Source: Flavobacterium sp. (GTDB lineage: Bacteria > Bacteroidota > Bacteroidia > Flavobacteriales > Flavobacteriaceae). Taken from it: DNA of 64,000 nucleotides. Location: NCBI GenBank assembly GCA_014379405.1, contig JACMLU010000012.1:62001-126000 (forward strand). The letters run 5' to 3'. Shown piece after piece: positions 17,791 through 26,730 of the stretch (positions are counted from its first letter, which is position 1; every line of letters starts with the position of its first letter). A program made the position numbers and the translations under genes. The notes under the pieces are model-generated. The model saw only the letters and a program-made list of their open reading frames with translations, was not told the DNA's origin and searched no databases.

Positions 17791-18924
17791 TTATTTTGAA
17801 TTAAAAAACAACCATTCAATTGCTTTTGGAAACTCGTCACTCCAATAAGTTTCGTTGTGCTTTCCGTGCATATTAATACTCAAATTTATTTTCAACTTGT
17901 CTTTGACGAATTCGCTTGAAATCATATCATTTTTAAAGCTTTGCACGTGCTCAATCATAGTATCACTTTCATCACCACCAGCATACAAATAAACCTTGGT
18001 ATCCTCATTATTTGTTGAATTAGAGTCAATTTTAAGTTTTGGAACTACCCATAAGGAAGGAGAAAAAATCATCAATTTTCCGTATACTTCTGGATTTCGC
18101 AATCCACTAAAAATGCTGACCAATCCCCCCATCGAACTTCCTCCTATTCCAGTATGTTCGCGTTCTGTTTTGGTTCTGAAATTACTATCAACAAAGGGTT
18201 TCAAGGTTTCCGTTACAAAGCGAATGTATTTTTTGCCCTGCCCTTTTCCGAGCACAGTTTTGCCCACGTTGTATTCTTTTATTCGGTCTTCTTCGGCGTG
18301 TTCTATGGCAATGATGATTATTTTTCCGATTTTATACTCGGACATTACCGCCAGTTTTTTGTCGATTTCCCAATTGCCATGTTTGGCTGATTCATTAAAT
18401 AAATTTTGGGCATCCTGCAAATACATTACGGGATATCTTTCGTCTGATTTATCGTAATCGTGTGGAAGTAACGCCCAAATTTTTCTGGTTTTGTTGAGTT
18501 GTGGAATTTCAAATTCGTCCGAAATCAACTGTACTTGTGGCAAAAAAGATTGTTTGAATGGCAACCAGTTTTTTCTCCATCTTGCCACATATTCGTTTTG
18601 TAGTCCAGTGTGATTTTTGGTCGAGCGATTTTCTGTACGGTTTCCGTGAACGTCAATTTCGACCTCGCTCCAATCGCCTTTGGTAAACTTGTATAAAAGC
18701 TCTTCGGGATAATCAAAATCCGGTGCGAATTTATATTGATACAAATTGTCTTCGATTTTATGCATCAAAAAATTATTGTCCTGCGTATGCCAATTATTGA
18801 AATTTCCCGAAATATAAACGGGTCTAGCGTCATCTTCATCCGTTTTCAAAATAATCTGAAGTCCTGTTTTTAGGTTATTTATTTCTGATTTAATAGTGGT
18901 ATTCCTTGTATTCATCTCTTGCAT
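17791..18924 (-). CDS. Alpha/beta-hydrolase esterase with N-terminal CBM48-like domain
   Basis: This 377-residue protein has an N-terminal beta domain of the glycogen-binding/E-set type (VYISGNFNNWHTQDNNF near residue 32, then KFTKGDWSEVEIDVHGN). A C-terminal esterase-D-like alpha/beta hydrolase follows, with nucleophile elbow GGSSMGGLVS near residue 260 and a late His in MHGKHNETYWSDEFP. Relatives include enterochelin-esterase-like and putative acyl esterases. No signal peptide is visible, so it should be cytosolic. It lies 123 bases upstream of the M17 gene in the same direction. Substrate unknown. Confidence 0.8.
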   Translation of the reverse strand: MQEMNTRNTTIKSEINNLKTGLQIILKTDEDDARPVYISGNFNNWHTQDNNFLMHKIEDNLYQYKFAPDFDYPEELLYKFTKGDWSEVEIDVHGNRTENRSTKNHTGLQNEYVARWRKNWLPFKQSFLPQVQLISDEFEIPQLNKTRKIWALLPHDYDKSDERYPVMYLQDAQNLFNESAKHGNWEIDKKLAVMSEYKIGKIIIIAIEHAEEDRIKEYNVGKTVLGKGQGKKYIRFVTETLKPFVDSNFRTKTEREHTGIGGSSMGGLVSIFSGLRNPEVYGKLMIFSPSLWVVPKLKIDSNSTNNEDTKVYLYAGGDESDTMIEHVQSFKNDMISSEFVKDKLKINLSINMHGKHNETYWSDEFPKAIEWLFFNSK

Positions 18925-18993
18925 TGTAGTATCAAAATTTTGTAATAAAAAGTAAATATAGTGGATTGGTATTGGATATAAAAGAAAAAGAAG

Positions 18994-19027
18994 AAACCCA
19001 ACAGCAAATGCATTACTATTGGGTTTT
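18994..19027 (-). terminator. Terminator of the histidine operon
   Basis: Reading the minus strand, AAAACCCAA and its complement TTGGGTTT flank a 17-base interior containing ATGCAT. It follows the hisIE stop by about 28 bases. Confidence 0.75.
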
Positions 19028-19054
19028 ATTGTCTAAAATTTAGTAAAAATAAGT

Positions 19055-19654
19055 TTACTTCTGACGTGCTTTTAAAACATTAACAACATCTTCTAATTGA
19101 AATCCTTTGGCTTGTAATAAAATCAAGTAATGAAAAAGTAAATCGGCACTTTCATCCAAAAACAAATGATCGTTGTTATCTTTGGCTTCAATTACAACTT
19201 CCACCGCTTCTTCTCCCACTTTTTGGGCAATTTTATTGATTCCTTTTTCGAATAAAGAAGCTACATAGCTTTTCTCAGAATCTGCATTTTCCCTGCGAGT
19301 TTTGATGGTGTTTTCTAAAGTTGTAATAAAGCCAAAATCCGACTTATTTTCCGTTTGCCAGCAAGTATCAGCTCCTGTATGACAAGTGGAGCCAACCGGT
19401 TTTGCCTGAATTAAAAGAGTGTCTTCGTCACAATCATTCTTGATGTCAACCAAGTTTAAAAAATTGCCACTTTCCTCACCTTTCGTCCAAAGTCTTTGTT
19501 TTGAACGGCTATAAAAAGTTACTTTTCCTGTTTCAACTGTTTTTTGGTAAGCTTCTTTATTCATATAGCCCAACATCAGAACATTTTTAGTTTCGCTATC
19601 CTGAATTATCGCTGGAATTAATCCGTGTGCCAATCTTGAAAAATCTATGTTCAT
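19055..19654 (-). CDS. hisI: Bifunctional phosphoribosyl-AMP cyclohydrolase / phosphoribosyl-ATP pyrophosphatase
   Basis: This 199-residue HisIE fusion performs steps 2 and 3 of histidine synthesis. The N-terminal HisI part has TFYSRSKQRLWTKGEESGN near residue 45, DCDEDTLLIQ and the metal-binding GSTCHTGADTCW near residue 88. The C-terminal HisE part has VGEEAVEVVIEAKD and DESADLLFHYLILL, the MazG-fold metal helices. It is the last gene of the operon. A 33-bp perfect palindrome lies between it and hisF. Confidence 0.95.
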   Translation of the reverse strand: MNIDFSRLAHGLIPAIIQDSETKNVLMLGYMNKEAYQKTVETGKVTFYSRSKQRLWTKGEESGNFLNLVDIKNDCDEDTLLIQAKPVGSTCHTGADTCWQTENKSDFGFITTLENTIKTRRENADSEKSYVASLFEKGINKIAQKVGEEAVEVVIEAKDNNDHLFLDESADLLFHYLILLQAKGFQLEDVVNVLKARQK

Positions 19655-19670
19655 ATTTTTTTTATTGATA

Positions 19671-19703
19671 ATACCTGACAGGTTTTGAAAACCTGTCAGG
19701 TAT
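19671..19703. repeat. 33-bp perfect palindrome between hisF and hisIE
   Basis: ATACCTGACAGGTTTT (19671-19686) and AAAACCTGTCAGGTAT (19688-19703) are exact complements around one base. The ACCTGACAGGT core resembles a REP-type word that I recall as frequent in Bacteroidota intergenic DNA. It lacks a T run on the operon strand, so it need not terminate. Confidence 0.85.
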
Positions 19704-19709
19704 AGTTAG

Positions 19710-20465
19710 TTATATCCTGACTTCTATATTATTATTTTTAAGTTCTTTTTTCAATGTCTTGATTTCGATTTCCTTGAAATGGAATACGCTTGCCGCCAAT
19801 GCTGCATCAGCTTTTCCTTCGACAAAGGTATCTACAAAATGTTGAATATTTCCAGCTCCACCAGAAGCAATTATTGGAATATTAACTATTTCCGACAAAG
19901 TTGCCAAAGCTTTGTTTGCAAATCCGTTTTTTGTTCCGTCGTGATTCATTGAGGTGAACAAGATTTCTCCTGCTCCACGTTGTTCCACTTCTTTTGCCCA
20001 ATCAAATAATCTGATTTCGGTTGGAACCTTTCCTCCTACTAAATGCACAATCCATTCACCATCAATTTGCTTGGCATCAATCGCAACAACAATACATTGA
20101 CTGCCGAATTTTTGTGCCAAATCATTAATCAATTGCGGATTTTTGACGGCTGATGAATTGATAGAAACCTTATCCGCTCCGTTTTGCAACAATACTTCCA
20201 CATCTGAAACTGCCGAAATTCCACCACCAACTGTAAACGGAATATTAATCGTAGAAGCTACTTTGCGAACCAAATCAACCAAAGTTCTTCTGCGTTCTTC
20301 TGTTGCCGAAATATCAAGGAAAACCAATTCGTCAGCACCTTCATCTGAATAGATTTTGGCCAATTCCACTGGATCGCCGGCATCTCTCAAATCTACAAAA
20401 TTAACGCCTTTAACAGTTCGTCCGTTTTTGATGTCGAGGCAGGGGATTATTCTTTTTGTTAACAT
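19710..20465 (-). CDS. hisF: Imidazole glycerol phosphate synthase, cyclase subunit
   Basis: This 251-residue (beta-alpha)8 barrel starts [21 protein letters not shown], with the catalytic Asp of CLD at residue 11, and has the second catalytic Asp in VVAIDAKQ near residue 130. Phosphate-binding loops are TVGGGIS and IIASGGAGN. It uses ammonia delivered by HisH to make imidazole glycerol phosphate and AICAR. It is followed by a palindrome and hisIE. Confidence 0.96.
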   Translation of the reverse strand: MLTKRIIPCLDIKNGRTVKGVNFVDLRDAGDPVELAKIYSDEGADELVFLDISATEERRRTLVDLVRKVASTINIPFTVGGGISAVSDVEVLLQNGADKVSINSSAVKNPQLINDLAQKFGSQCIVVAIDAKQIDGEWIVHLVGGKVPTEIRLFDWAKEVEQRGAGEILFTSMNHDGTKNGFANKALATLSEIVNIPIIASGGAGNIQHFVDTFVEGKADAALAASVFHFKEIEIKTLKKELKNNNIEVRI

Positions 20466-20487
20466 TGTTTTTGTTTTATTTCGCCGC

Positions 20488-20512
20488 AGAGACGTTGCAC
20501 TGCAACGTCTCT
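20488..20512. repeat. 25-bp palindrome between hisA and hisF
   Basis: AGAGACGTTGCA (20488-20499) and TGCAACGTCTCT (20501-20512) are exact complements around one C. The right arm overlaps the hisA stop codon by two bases. GAGACGTTGCA-type palindromes are a repeat family that I recall from other Flavobacteria and from cyanobacteria. Confidence 0.85.
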
Positions 20513-21236
20513 ACATTGTTAAAATATAATTTTCCAATTGTTTCAACGAAATTCTTCCTTCGTAAATCGCTTTGCCAATTATCGTTCCTTCGCAACCCAA
20601 TTCAGCTAATTTAGGCAATTCATCAAAAGTCGAAATTCCTCCTGAAGCAATTAATTTTATTCCTTTGGCTTCCGCCAAAATTTTAGCATATAAATCAAAA
20701 CTTGGTCCTTCGAGCATTCCGTCTTTGGCAATATCGGTACAAATTACGTACTGAATTCCTTTGTTTTGATAATCTTGAATAAATGGAACCAAGTCTTCAT
20801 CAGAATCTTCTAGCCAACCAGAAACAGCTACTTTTTCGTTATTAGCATCCGCTCCCAAAATAATTTTATCATAACCATATTCTGCAATCCATTTTTCGAA
20901 AATAGCTCTATTTTTAACGGCGATACTTCCACCCGTGATTTGGTTGGCACCACTTTCGAAAGCTATTTTCAAATCAGCATCAGATTTTAAACCACCACCA
21001 AAATCAATTTTCAATTTGGTTTGTGAAGCAATTTGTTCCAATATTTTGTAATTGACAATTTTGCTTGATTTTGCTCCGTCCAAATCCACCAAATGCAAAT
21101 ATTCGATTCCGTGGGCTTCAAATGATTTCGCTACTTCCAGCGGATTTTCGTTGTATATGATTTTGGTATTGTAATCGCCTTTCGACAAGCGAACACATTT
21201 GCCGTCTATGATGTCTATTGCAGGTATTATTCTCAT
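20511..21236 (-). CDS. hisA: ProFAR isomerase
   Basis: This (beta-alpha)8 barrel enzyme isomerises ProFAR to PRFAR. The start is placed at 21236, giving [20 protein letters not shown], because HisA proteins start at this point; an in-frame ATG at 21257 would add seven non-conserved residues (MKNLNKK). The catalytic Asp lies in AIDI near residue 8 and the second in [11 protein letters not shown] near residue 168. Phosphate loops are DFGGGLKS and LIASGGIS. It lies between hisH and hisF. Confidence 0.95.
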   Translation of the reverse strand: MRIIPAIDIIDGKCVRLSKGDYNTKIIYNENPLEVAKSFEAHGIEYLHLVDLDGAKSSKIVNYKILEQIASQTKLKIDFGGGLKSDADLKIAFESGANQITGGSIAVKNRAIFEKWIAEYGYDKIILGADANNEKVAVSGWLEDSDEDLVPFIQDYQNKGIQYVICTDIAKDGMLEGPSFDLYAKILAEAKGIKLIASGGISTFDELPKLAELGCEGTIIGKAIYEGRISLKQLENYILTM

Positions 21237-21261
21237 TTTTTTATTTAAATTTTTCAATCAT

Positions 21262-21849
21262 TCAATTTTTCAATTCAAGAAAATTCCCAAGAATTTTCTC
21301 GCCAACATCACCGCTTTTTTCAGGATGAAATTGGGTTCCATAGAAATTATCATTTTCCAATGCCGAAGAATATTCTAGCTCGTAATTGGTCGTAGCAATC
21401 GTTTCATCGCAAATAGGCGCATAAAAACTATGAACTAAATACATATATTCGTTTTCGGCAATTCCTTTGAATAAATCCGATTTAAGATTGTAAATATTAT
21501 TCCATCCCATTTGTGGCACTTTTACTTTGGAAGAAAATTTTACGACATCTACGTCAAAAATTCCCAATCCTTTAGTATCTCCTTCTTCTGAATAGTTGCA
21601 CATCAACTGCATTCCCAAACAAATTCCAAAAACGGGTTGTTTCAAAGTTGGAATTAAAGTATCCAAACCACTTTCTTGGAGCATTTTCATTGCATAACTT
21701 GCCTCGCCCACACCCGGGAAAATCACTTTATCGGCTGCTTTTATTTCATCAGGATTGTTGCTCAAAACTGCTTTGTACCCCAATCTTTCGATGGCAAACA
21801 TAATGCTCTGAATATTTCCTGCTCCGTAATTTATGATTACTATTTTCAT
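21262..21849 (-). CDS. hisH: Imidazole glycerol phosphate synthase, glutamine amidotransferase subunit
   Basis: This class I glutamine amidotransferase starts MKIVIINYGAGNIQSIMFA. The catalytic Cys lies in FGICLGMQLM near residue 78 and the His/Glu pair in YGTQFHPEKSG near residue 178. It hydrolyses glutamine and channels ammonia to HisF. An upstream ATG at 21897 would add 16 residues (MGNQLKAPSSRPKAKK) encoded by repetitive spacer DNA. The family start and the GAGN spacing favour 21849. Confidence 0.94.
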   Translation of the reverse strand: MKIVIINYGAGNIQSIMFAIERLGYKAVLSNNPDEIKAADKVIFPGVGEASYAMKMLQESGLDTLIPTLKQPVFGICLGMQLMCNYSEEGDTKGLGIFDVDVVKFSSKVKVPQMGWNNIYNLKSDLFKGIAENEYMYLVHSFYAPICDETIATTNYELEYSSALENDNFYGTQFHPEKSGDVGEKILGNFLELKN

Positions 21850-21916
21850 TTTTTTAGCTTTCGGCCTTGAGCTTGGAGCTTTGAGTTGATTGCCCATAGC
21901 TGAATGCTCATTGCCA

Positions 21917-23053
21917 TTACAACATCCCTTTCGTGCTTGGCAAAATCATCTTTTCCGTATCACGTTTTACAGCTACTTTTATTGCTTTGGCGAAAGCCTT
22001 GAAAATAGCTTCAATTTTATGGTGTTCGTTGGTTCCTTCCGCTTTGATGTTGATGTTGGCTTTTGCCCCATCCGAAAAGGATTTAAAGAAATGATAGAAC
22101 ATTTCTGTTGGCATTTTACCCACCATTTCACGTTTGAATTCCGTTTCCCAAACCAACCAATTTCTACCTCCAAAATCAATAGCTACCTGTGATAAACAGT
22201 CATCCATTGGCAAACAAAAACCATATCTTTCTATTCCTAGTTTGTTTCCTAGAGCTTTGGCAAAAACTTCACCTAAAGCAATTGCAGTATCTTCGATCGT
22301 GTGGTGTTCATCAACTTCCAAATCTCCTTTTACAATGATTTCCAAGTCCATTTGTCCGTGACGTGCGATTTGGTCTAACATATGGTCAAAAAAAGCAAGA
22401 CCGGTATCGATTTTACTTTTTCCTGTTCCATCAAGATTTAAGTTGATGTAAATATCGGTTTCATTGGTTTTTCTGGTTATCGAAGCAGAACGTTCTTCCA
22501 ATTTCAAAAACTCGTAAATAGTTTTCCACTCTGTGGTTTGCAAAACAATAACAGCGTCCAGTTCGTGTCTTTTTGAAGAGATTTCATCACTTCCCAATTC
22601 TTCGTCCTTGCTGATAAAAATTGCATTTGAACCCAAATTTTTCGCCAATTCCACATCGGTTATTCTGTCTCCGATTACGAATGAATTTTCTAAATCGTAT
22701 TCAGGATTGTTGATGTATTTCGTAAGCATAGCCGTTCCCGGCTTGCGAGTTGGGACGTTTTCGTGTGGAAATGTTTTGTCAATAAAAACTTCGCTAAAAA
22801 CAACTCCTTCATTTTCGAAAGCTTTCATCACCAAATTATGCACTGGCCAAAAGTAGTCTTCTGGATGCGAATCCGTTCCCAAACCGTCTTGATTGGTTAC
22901 CATCACCAATTCGAAATCCAATTCGGCAGCAATTTTTCCTAGATATTGAAAGGCTTTTGGATAGAATTCCAATTTTTCGAAACTGTCTAATTGGTAATCG
23001 TGTGGTTCTAAAACCATTGTTCCGTCTCGGTCTATAAAAAGTACTTTTTTCAT
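21917..23053 (-). CDS. hisB: Bifunctional histidinol-phosphatase / imidazoleglycerol-phosphate dehydratase
   Basis: This 378-residue fusion has an N-terminal HAD phosphatase ([14 protein letters not shown] with the DxDGT nucleophile, then [13 protein letters not shown]) and, from about residue 185, the IGPD domain. The latter has the two metal-binding repeats [15 protein letters not shown] with [15 protein letters not shown], and [16 protein letters not shown]. It performs steps 7 and 9 of the pathway. It ends the same-strand junction with hisC, only 3 bases apart. Confidence 0.95.
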   Translation of the reverse strand: MKKVLFIDRDGTMVLEPHDYQLDSFEKLEFYPKAFQYLGKIAAELDFELVMVTNQDGLGTDSHPEDYFWPVHNLVMKAFENEGVVFSEVFIDKTFPHENVPTRKPGTAMLTKYINNPEYDLENSFVIGDRITDVELAKNLGSNAIFISKDEELGSDEISSKRHELDAVIVLQTTEWKTIYEFLKLEERSASITRKTNETDIYINLNLDGTGKSKIDTGLAFFDHMLDQIARHGQMDLEIIVKGDLEVDEHHTIEDTAIALGEVFAKALGNKLGIERYGFCLPMDDCLSQVAIDFGGRNWLVWETEFKREMVGKMPTEMFYHFFKSFSDGAKANINIKAEGTNEHHKIEAIFKAFAKAIKVAVKRDTEKMILPSTKGML

Positions 23054-23056
23054 TTT

Positions 23057-24112
23057 TTAAACTTTTAGTAAGGAAGCCAATGCCTCCATCAATTTTTTAT
23101 TTTCTTGTTCCGTCCCAATAGTCAAACGCAAGGTGTTTTCACATAAAGGTTGTGTCGTTCTGTTTCGAATTACAATTCCTTTGGCAATCAAATCGTCGTA
23201 TCTTTTGTTGGCATCATCCACTTTTATCAAGATGAAATTGGCTTCCGTTGGATAGATTTTTTCGACAAATTTGACATCAACCAAAACTTTAAGTAATTCC
23301 TCTCTTTGTGCAATAATGGAAGCTATTTCAGATTTGATTTTATCTGGATTACCCAATCTTTCCAAAGCTCTTAATTGCGTCAATTCATTCACGTTATAAG
23401 GTGGTTTTATTTTGTTTAAAACCGAAATTACCGCAGCTGAACCATAACAAATTCCCAATCGGATTCCCGCCAACCCATACGCTTTTGAAAGTGTTTGAGT
23501 GATAACCAGATTTGGATATTCGTCTATTTTAGCCAACCAACTTTCTTTGTCCGAAAAGTCAATATATGCTTCATCAATCACGACTAAACCTTTAAAATTA
23601 TCTAGCAATTTCACCACATTTTCAGTAGAAAATGAGTTGGCTGTAGGGTTATTTGGCGAACATAGAAAGATAATTTTAGTATTGGTATCAACCGTTTCTA
23701 GAATTTTCTCCACTTGTGGCTGAAAATCTGTCGAAAGTAAAACTTCTCTATTTTCTACAGCATTGATATTGGCCAAAACGCCATACATTCCATAAGTTGG
23801 TGGCAATGAAATAATGTTGTCCTCTTTCGGCTCACAAAAAGCCCTGAAAATCAAATCCAACACTTCGTCGCTTCCGTTTCCTAATAAAATTTGGTTTGGA
23901 TTTACATTTCTCTGTTTTGCCAAAACCACTTTTACACTGCTTTGTTGTGGATCTGGGTACCGATTCACGCCATTCTGGAACGGATTTTCATTGGCATCCA
24001 AAAAAATCATATCCGCTGTATCAAAATCCTCAAATTCGTCACGTGCCGAAGAATAGGGCTTCATCGACTTGACGTTTTCACGAACTAAATTATTTATATT
24101 AAAATCTTTCAT
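23057..24112 (-). CDS. hisC: Histidinol-phosphate aminotransferase
   Basis: This 351-residue fold type I PLP enzyme converts imidazole acetol phosphate and glutamate to histidinol phosphate. Visible motifs are FLDANENPF near residue 35, LLGNGSDEVLDLIFRAF near residue 76, the NNPTANS region, VVIDEAYIDF, and the PLP lysine in TQTLSKAYGLAGIRLG near residue 210. hisD lies 103 bases upstream and hisB 3 bases downstream. Confidence 0.94.
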   Translation of the reverse strand: MKDFNINNLVRENVKSMKPYSSARDEFEDFDTADMIFLDANENPFQNGVNRYPDPQQSSVKVVLAKQRNVNPNQILLGNGSDEVLDLIFRAFCEPKEDNIISLPPTYGMYGVLANINAVENREVLLSTDFQPQVEKILETVDTNTKIIFLCSPNNPTANSFSTENVVKLLDNFKGLVVIDEAYIDFSDKESWLAKIDEYPNLVITQTLSKAYGLAGIRLGICYGSAAVISVLNKIKPPYNVNELTQLRALERLGNPDKIKSEIASIIAQREELLKVLVDVKFVEKIYPTEANFILIKVDDANKRYDDLIAKGIVIRNRTTQPLCENTLRLTIGTEQENKKLMEALASLLKV

Positions 24113-24215
24113 TTTTTTAATTTTTTAGAAATAAGAAGAAAGATGCTAGAAGAATGACTTTAAATTCAGTCCTCAAATTCTTTTAATCTTTACTCTTGAT
24201 TCTTTTCTCTATTCT

Positions 24216-25499
24216 CTATTCTAAACTCTTCAATCTCAAAGTAACTGCATTTTTATGTGCTTGCAATCCCTCGGCTTCTGCCATAACTTCAATCGCTTTT
24301 CCAATATTTTGGATTCCTTTTGGAGAAATTTTCTGGAAAGTCATTGATTTATTGAAACTATCGAGATTCACTCCGCTATAATTCTTTGCATAACCATTAG
24401 TCGGCAAAGTATGATTGGTTCCGGAAGCATAATCTCCTGCACTTTCTGGTGTATAATTACCAATGAAAACTGAACCAGCATTTCCAATATTACGTACATA
24501 AAAATCTTCGTCTTTGGTACAAATAATAAAATGTTCCGGGCCATATTCATCAATTAATTGTAAAGCAGTTTCATCATTTTCGACAAAAATTAATTTTGAA
24601 TTGGCGATGGCTTTCTCGGCAATGGCTTTTCTTGGCAATACTTCCAATTGTTTTTGAATTTCATCTTCCACTTCATCAATCAATTCTAGCGAAGTAGAAA
24701 CCAAAATTACTTGGCTGTCGGTTCCGTGTTCTGCTTGCGACAATAAATCGGAAGCTATAAAAGCGGGAACAGCAGTATCATCGGCCACAATCAACAATTC
24801 AGAAGGTCCAGCTGGCATATCTATTGCTACGCCAAATTGGGTTGCCAATTGTTTCGCCACAGTCACAAACTGATTTCCAGGTCCAAAAATTTTGTACACT
24901 TTTGGAATTGATTTGGTGCCGAAAGTCATTCCTGCAATGGCTTGAATTCCGCCCACTTTCAAGATTTTTGTAACACCGCATAAATTCGCAGTGTATAAAA
25001 TGGCTGGATTGATGTTTCCGGTTTTATCTGGTGGCGAACACAAAACAATTTCGTTACAACCTGCAATATTGGCTGGAACTGCAAGCATCAAAACGGTCGA
25101 AAACAAAGGTGCTGTTCCGCCAGGAATGTACAAACCAATTTTTTGTATGGGTCTTTTTTCCTGCCAACAATTTACTCCTTCTGTCGTTACTACTTCAATT
25201 TTAGCGGTTTTTTGAGCCGAATGAAATTTTTCTATGTTCGATTTTGCCAATTGAATGGCATTTTTCAATGCTGACGGAATAGTTGCAATGGCTTGTTCAA
25301 TTTCGGATGTTGAAACTTCAATGTTTTCAAATGTAACACCGTCAAAAAGTGAAGTATATTTGGCAACAGCCTCATCCCCTTTTTTTTGAACTTCCTTGAA
25401 AATTTCTTTCACGGTAACTTCAATATCATCGATAGTTTGAGTCGGTCTTTTTAGGATTTCCGACCAAGTTTCGGGTTTTGGATTGAATATTTTGTTCAT
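24216..25499 (-). CDS. hisD: Histidinol dehydrogenase
   Basis: This 427-residue NAD- and zinc-dependent enzyme oxidises histidinol to histidine in two steps, the end of the pathway. Motifs include YIPGGTAPLFSTVLM near residue 125, the signature region FGVAIDMPAGPSELLIVADDTA near residue 222 and SQAEHGTDSQ near residue 252, which holds the zinc Gln and His. SAGDYASGTNHTLPT lies near residue 360. Length is typical. Confidence 0.95.
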   Translation of the reverse strand: MNKIFNPKPETWSEILKRPTQTIDDIEVTVKEIFKEVQKKGDEAVAKYTSLFDGVTFENIEVSTSEIEQAIATIPSALKNAIQLAKSNIEKFHSAQKTAKIEVVTTEGVNCWQEKRPIQKIGLYIPGGTAPLFSTVLMLAVPANIAGCNEIVLCSPPDKTGNINPAILYTANLCGVTKILKVGGIQAIAGMTFGTKSIPKVYKIFGPGNQFVTVAKQLATQFGVAIDMPAGPSELLIVADDTAVPAFIASDLLSQAEHGTDSQVILVSTSLELIDEVEDEIQKQLEVLPRKAIAEKAIANSKLIFVENDETALQLIDEYGPEHFIICTKDEDFYVRNIGNAGSVFIGNYTPESAGDYASGTNHTLPTNGYAKNYSGVNLDSFNKSMTFQKISPKGIQNIGKAIEVMAEAEGLQAHKNAVTLRLKSLE

Positions 25500-25591
25500 T
25501 TTAATTTTTAATTGAAAGATTTAATGATTCAAAAATTGAAAGATTTCGGGAATAATAACAACCTCATATCTTCGATTTTGTAAATCTCACT

Positions 25592-26449
25592 TTACAAAAC
25601 CATTTTTTCGATTGGGCAAACCAGAATTCCTTCGGCTCCAGCTTCTTTTAATTGGTCGATAACATCCCAAAAAGTGTCTTTGTCAATTACCGAGTGAACG
25701 CTGCTCCAACCTTCTTCTGCCAATGGCATAACGGTAAGGCTTTTTAAAACAGGCAATATTTTCCCAATGGCTTCAATTTTGTCATTCGGAACGTTCATCA
25801 AGATGTATTTTGATTTTCTGGCTCTCAAAACAGATTCGATTCGGAATTGAAGGGTGTCAATTATATTTTGAACTTCTGGAGTCACTTTTGGAGAAACGGC
25901 CAAAACGGCTTCGCTCTTGAAAATCACTTCTACTTCTTTCAAATTATTTTTAAATAACGTACTTCCACTAGAAACGATGTCCACAATACCATCGGCAAGA
26001 CCAATATTTGGTGCGATTTCAACTGAACCCGAGATTTGGTGAATATCAACAGTCATTCCGAAAGAACCAAAATAATCGATAACGGTGTTTGGATATGAAG
26101 TTGCGATACGCATTCCTTCTAAATCTTTGATAGAATTATATTCGAAAGTCTTTGGAACTGCTACGGAAACTTTGCATTTAGAAAAGCCCAATTTCTGGAT
26201 TACTTTGATATTTTTTCCTTTTTCGACCAAAAGATTATCGCCAACAATGGCAATATCAACCACTCCATCAATCAAATATTGGGGAATGTCAGAATTTCTC
26301 AGGTACAAAACTTCCAATGGGAAATTAGTAGCTTCGGCTTTGAGTTGGTCATTTCCGTTGTTGATGGAAATACCACAATCTTTTAGAATTTGAATGCTTT
26401 CTTCGTTTAAACGACCTGATTTTTGAATTGCAATTTTTAAAGTACTCAT
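25592..26449 (-). CDS. hisG: ATP phosphoribosyltransferase, long form
   Basis: This 285-residue enzyme catalyses the first, committed step: ATP plus PRPP to phosphoribosyl-ATP. It starts MSTLKIAIQKSGRLNEES and has VDIAIVGDNLL near residue 68 and the PRPP loop SGSVEIAPNIGLADGIVDIVSSGSTL near residue 140-165. A C-terminal regulatory domain (about 215-285, YILMNVPNDKIEAIGKILP) marks the long HisG form, which is feedback-inhibited by histidine. It is the first structural gene after the attenuator. Confidence 0.95.
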   Translation of the reverse strand: MSTLKIAIQKSGRLNEESIQILKDCGISINNGNDQLKAEATNFPLEVLYLRNSDIPQYLIDGVVDIAIVGDNLLVEKGKNIKVIQKLGFSKCKVSVAVPKTFEYNSIKDLEGMRIATSYPNTVIDYFGSFGMTVDIHQISGSVEIAPNIGLADGIVDIVSSGSTLFKNNLKEVEVIFKSEAVLAVSPKVTPEVQNIIDTLQFRIESVLRARKSKYILMNVPNDKIEAIGKILPVLKSLTVMPLAEEGWSSVHSVIDKDTFWDVIDQLKEAGAEGILVCPIEKMVL

Positions 26450-26508
26450 TTTTGTTGTTTGTTTGTTGTTGTTTTACAATTTTGTTTGAATACAACATTT
26501 AGGAAATA

Positions 26509-26541
26509 AAAAACCCGTTTGATGTACTCAAACGGGTTTTT
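26509..26541 (-). terminator. Histidine operon attenuator (leader terminator)
   Basis: AAAAACCCGTTTGA and TCAAACGGGTTTTT are exact 14-bp complements around a 5-base loop; the minus-strand transcript ends in a run of U. It lies between the leader peptide and hisG. The first arm can instead pair with leader RNA: CUCAAGCG (26581-26574) against CGUUUGAG (26534-26527), 8 pairs with one G-U, forming an antiterminator. Confidence 0.9.
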
Positions 26542-26564
26542 AAATATGATTTACATACATATCA

Positions 26565-26624
26565 TTAACACATCGCTTGAGAGCAATAATGAAAATGATG
26601 GTGATGCAATTGAATTGATAACAT
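26565..26624 (-). CDS. hisL: Histidine operon leader peptide
   Basis: A 19-codon frame encodes MLSIQLHHHHFHYCSQAMC, with five His in six codons, then stop. It begins about 35 bases after a full promoter and ends 24 bases before the terminator hairpin. The peptide has no function beyond its translation. When charged tRNA-His is scarce, ribosomes stall in the His run and leave 26574-26581 (codons for Ser-Gln-Ala) free to form the antiterminator. With ample histidine the ribosome reaches the stop, covers that segment, and the terminator forms. The frame is too short for standard gene callers. Confidence 0.92.
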   Translation of the reverse strand: MLSIQLHHHHFHYCSQAMC

Positions 26625-26658
26625 AACTTTTTAATTCTTAAATCCTTTGATTTGGATG

Positions 26659-26690
26659 CAAATATACTGGAAAATATAATTACAAAGCAA
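26659..26690 (-). promoter_or_regulatory. Promoter of the histidine operon
   Basis: On the minus strand TTG (26690-26688), 21 bases, then TATATTTG (26666-26659): a full match to the Bacteroidota consensus, 35 bases before the leader peptide start. Confidence 0.8.
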
Positions 26691-26730
26691 TTTTTAATTT
26701 AACTTAATTTCAATTAATTGTTAAAAAGTT

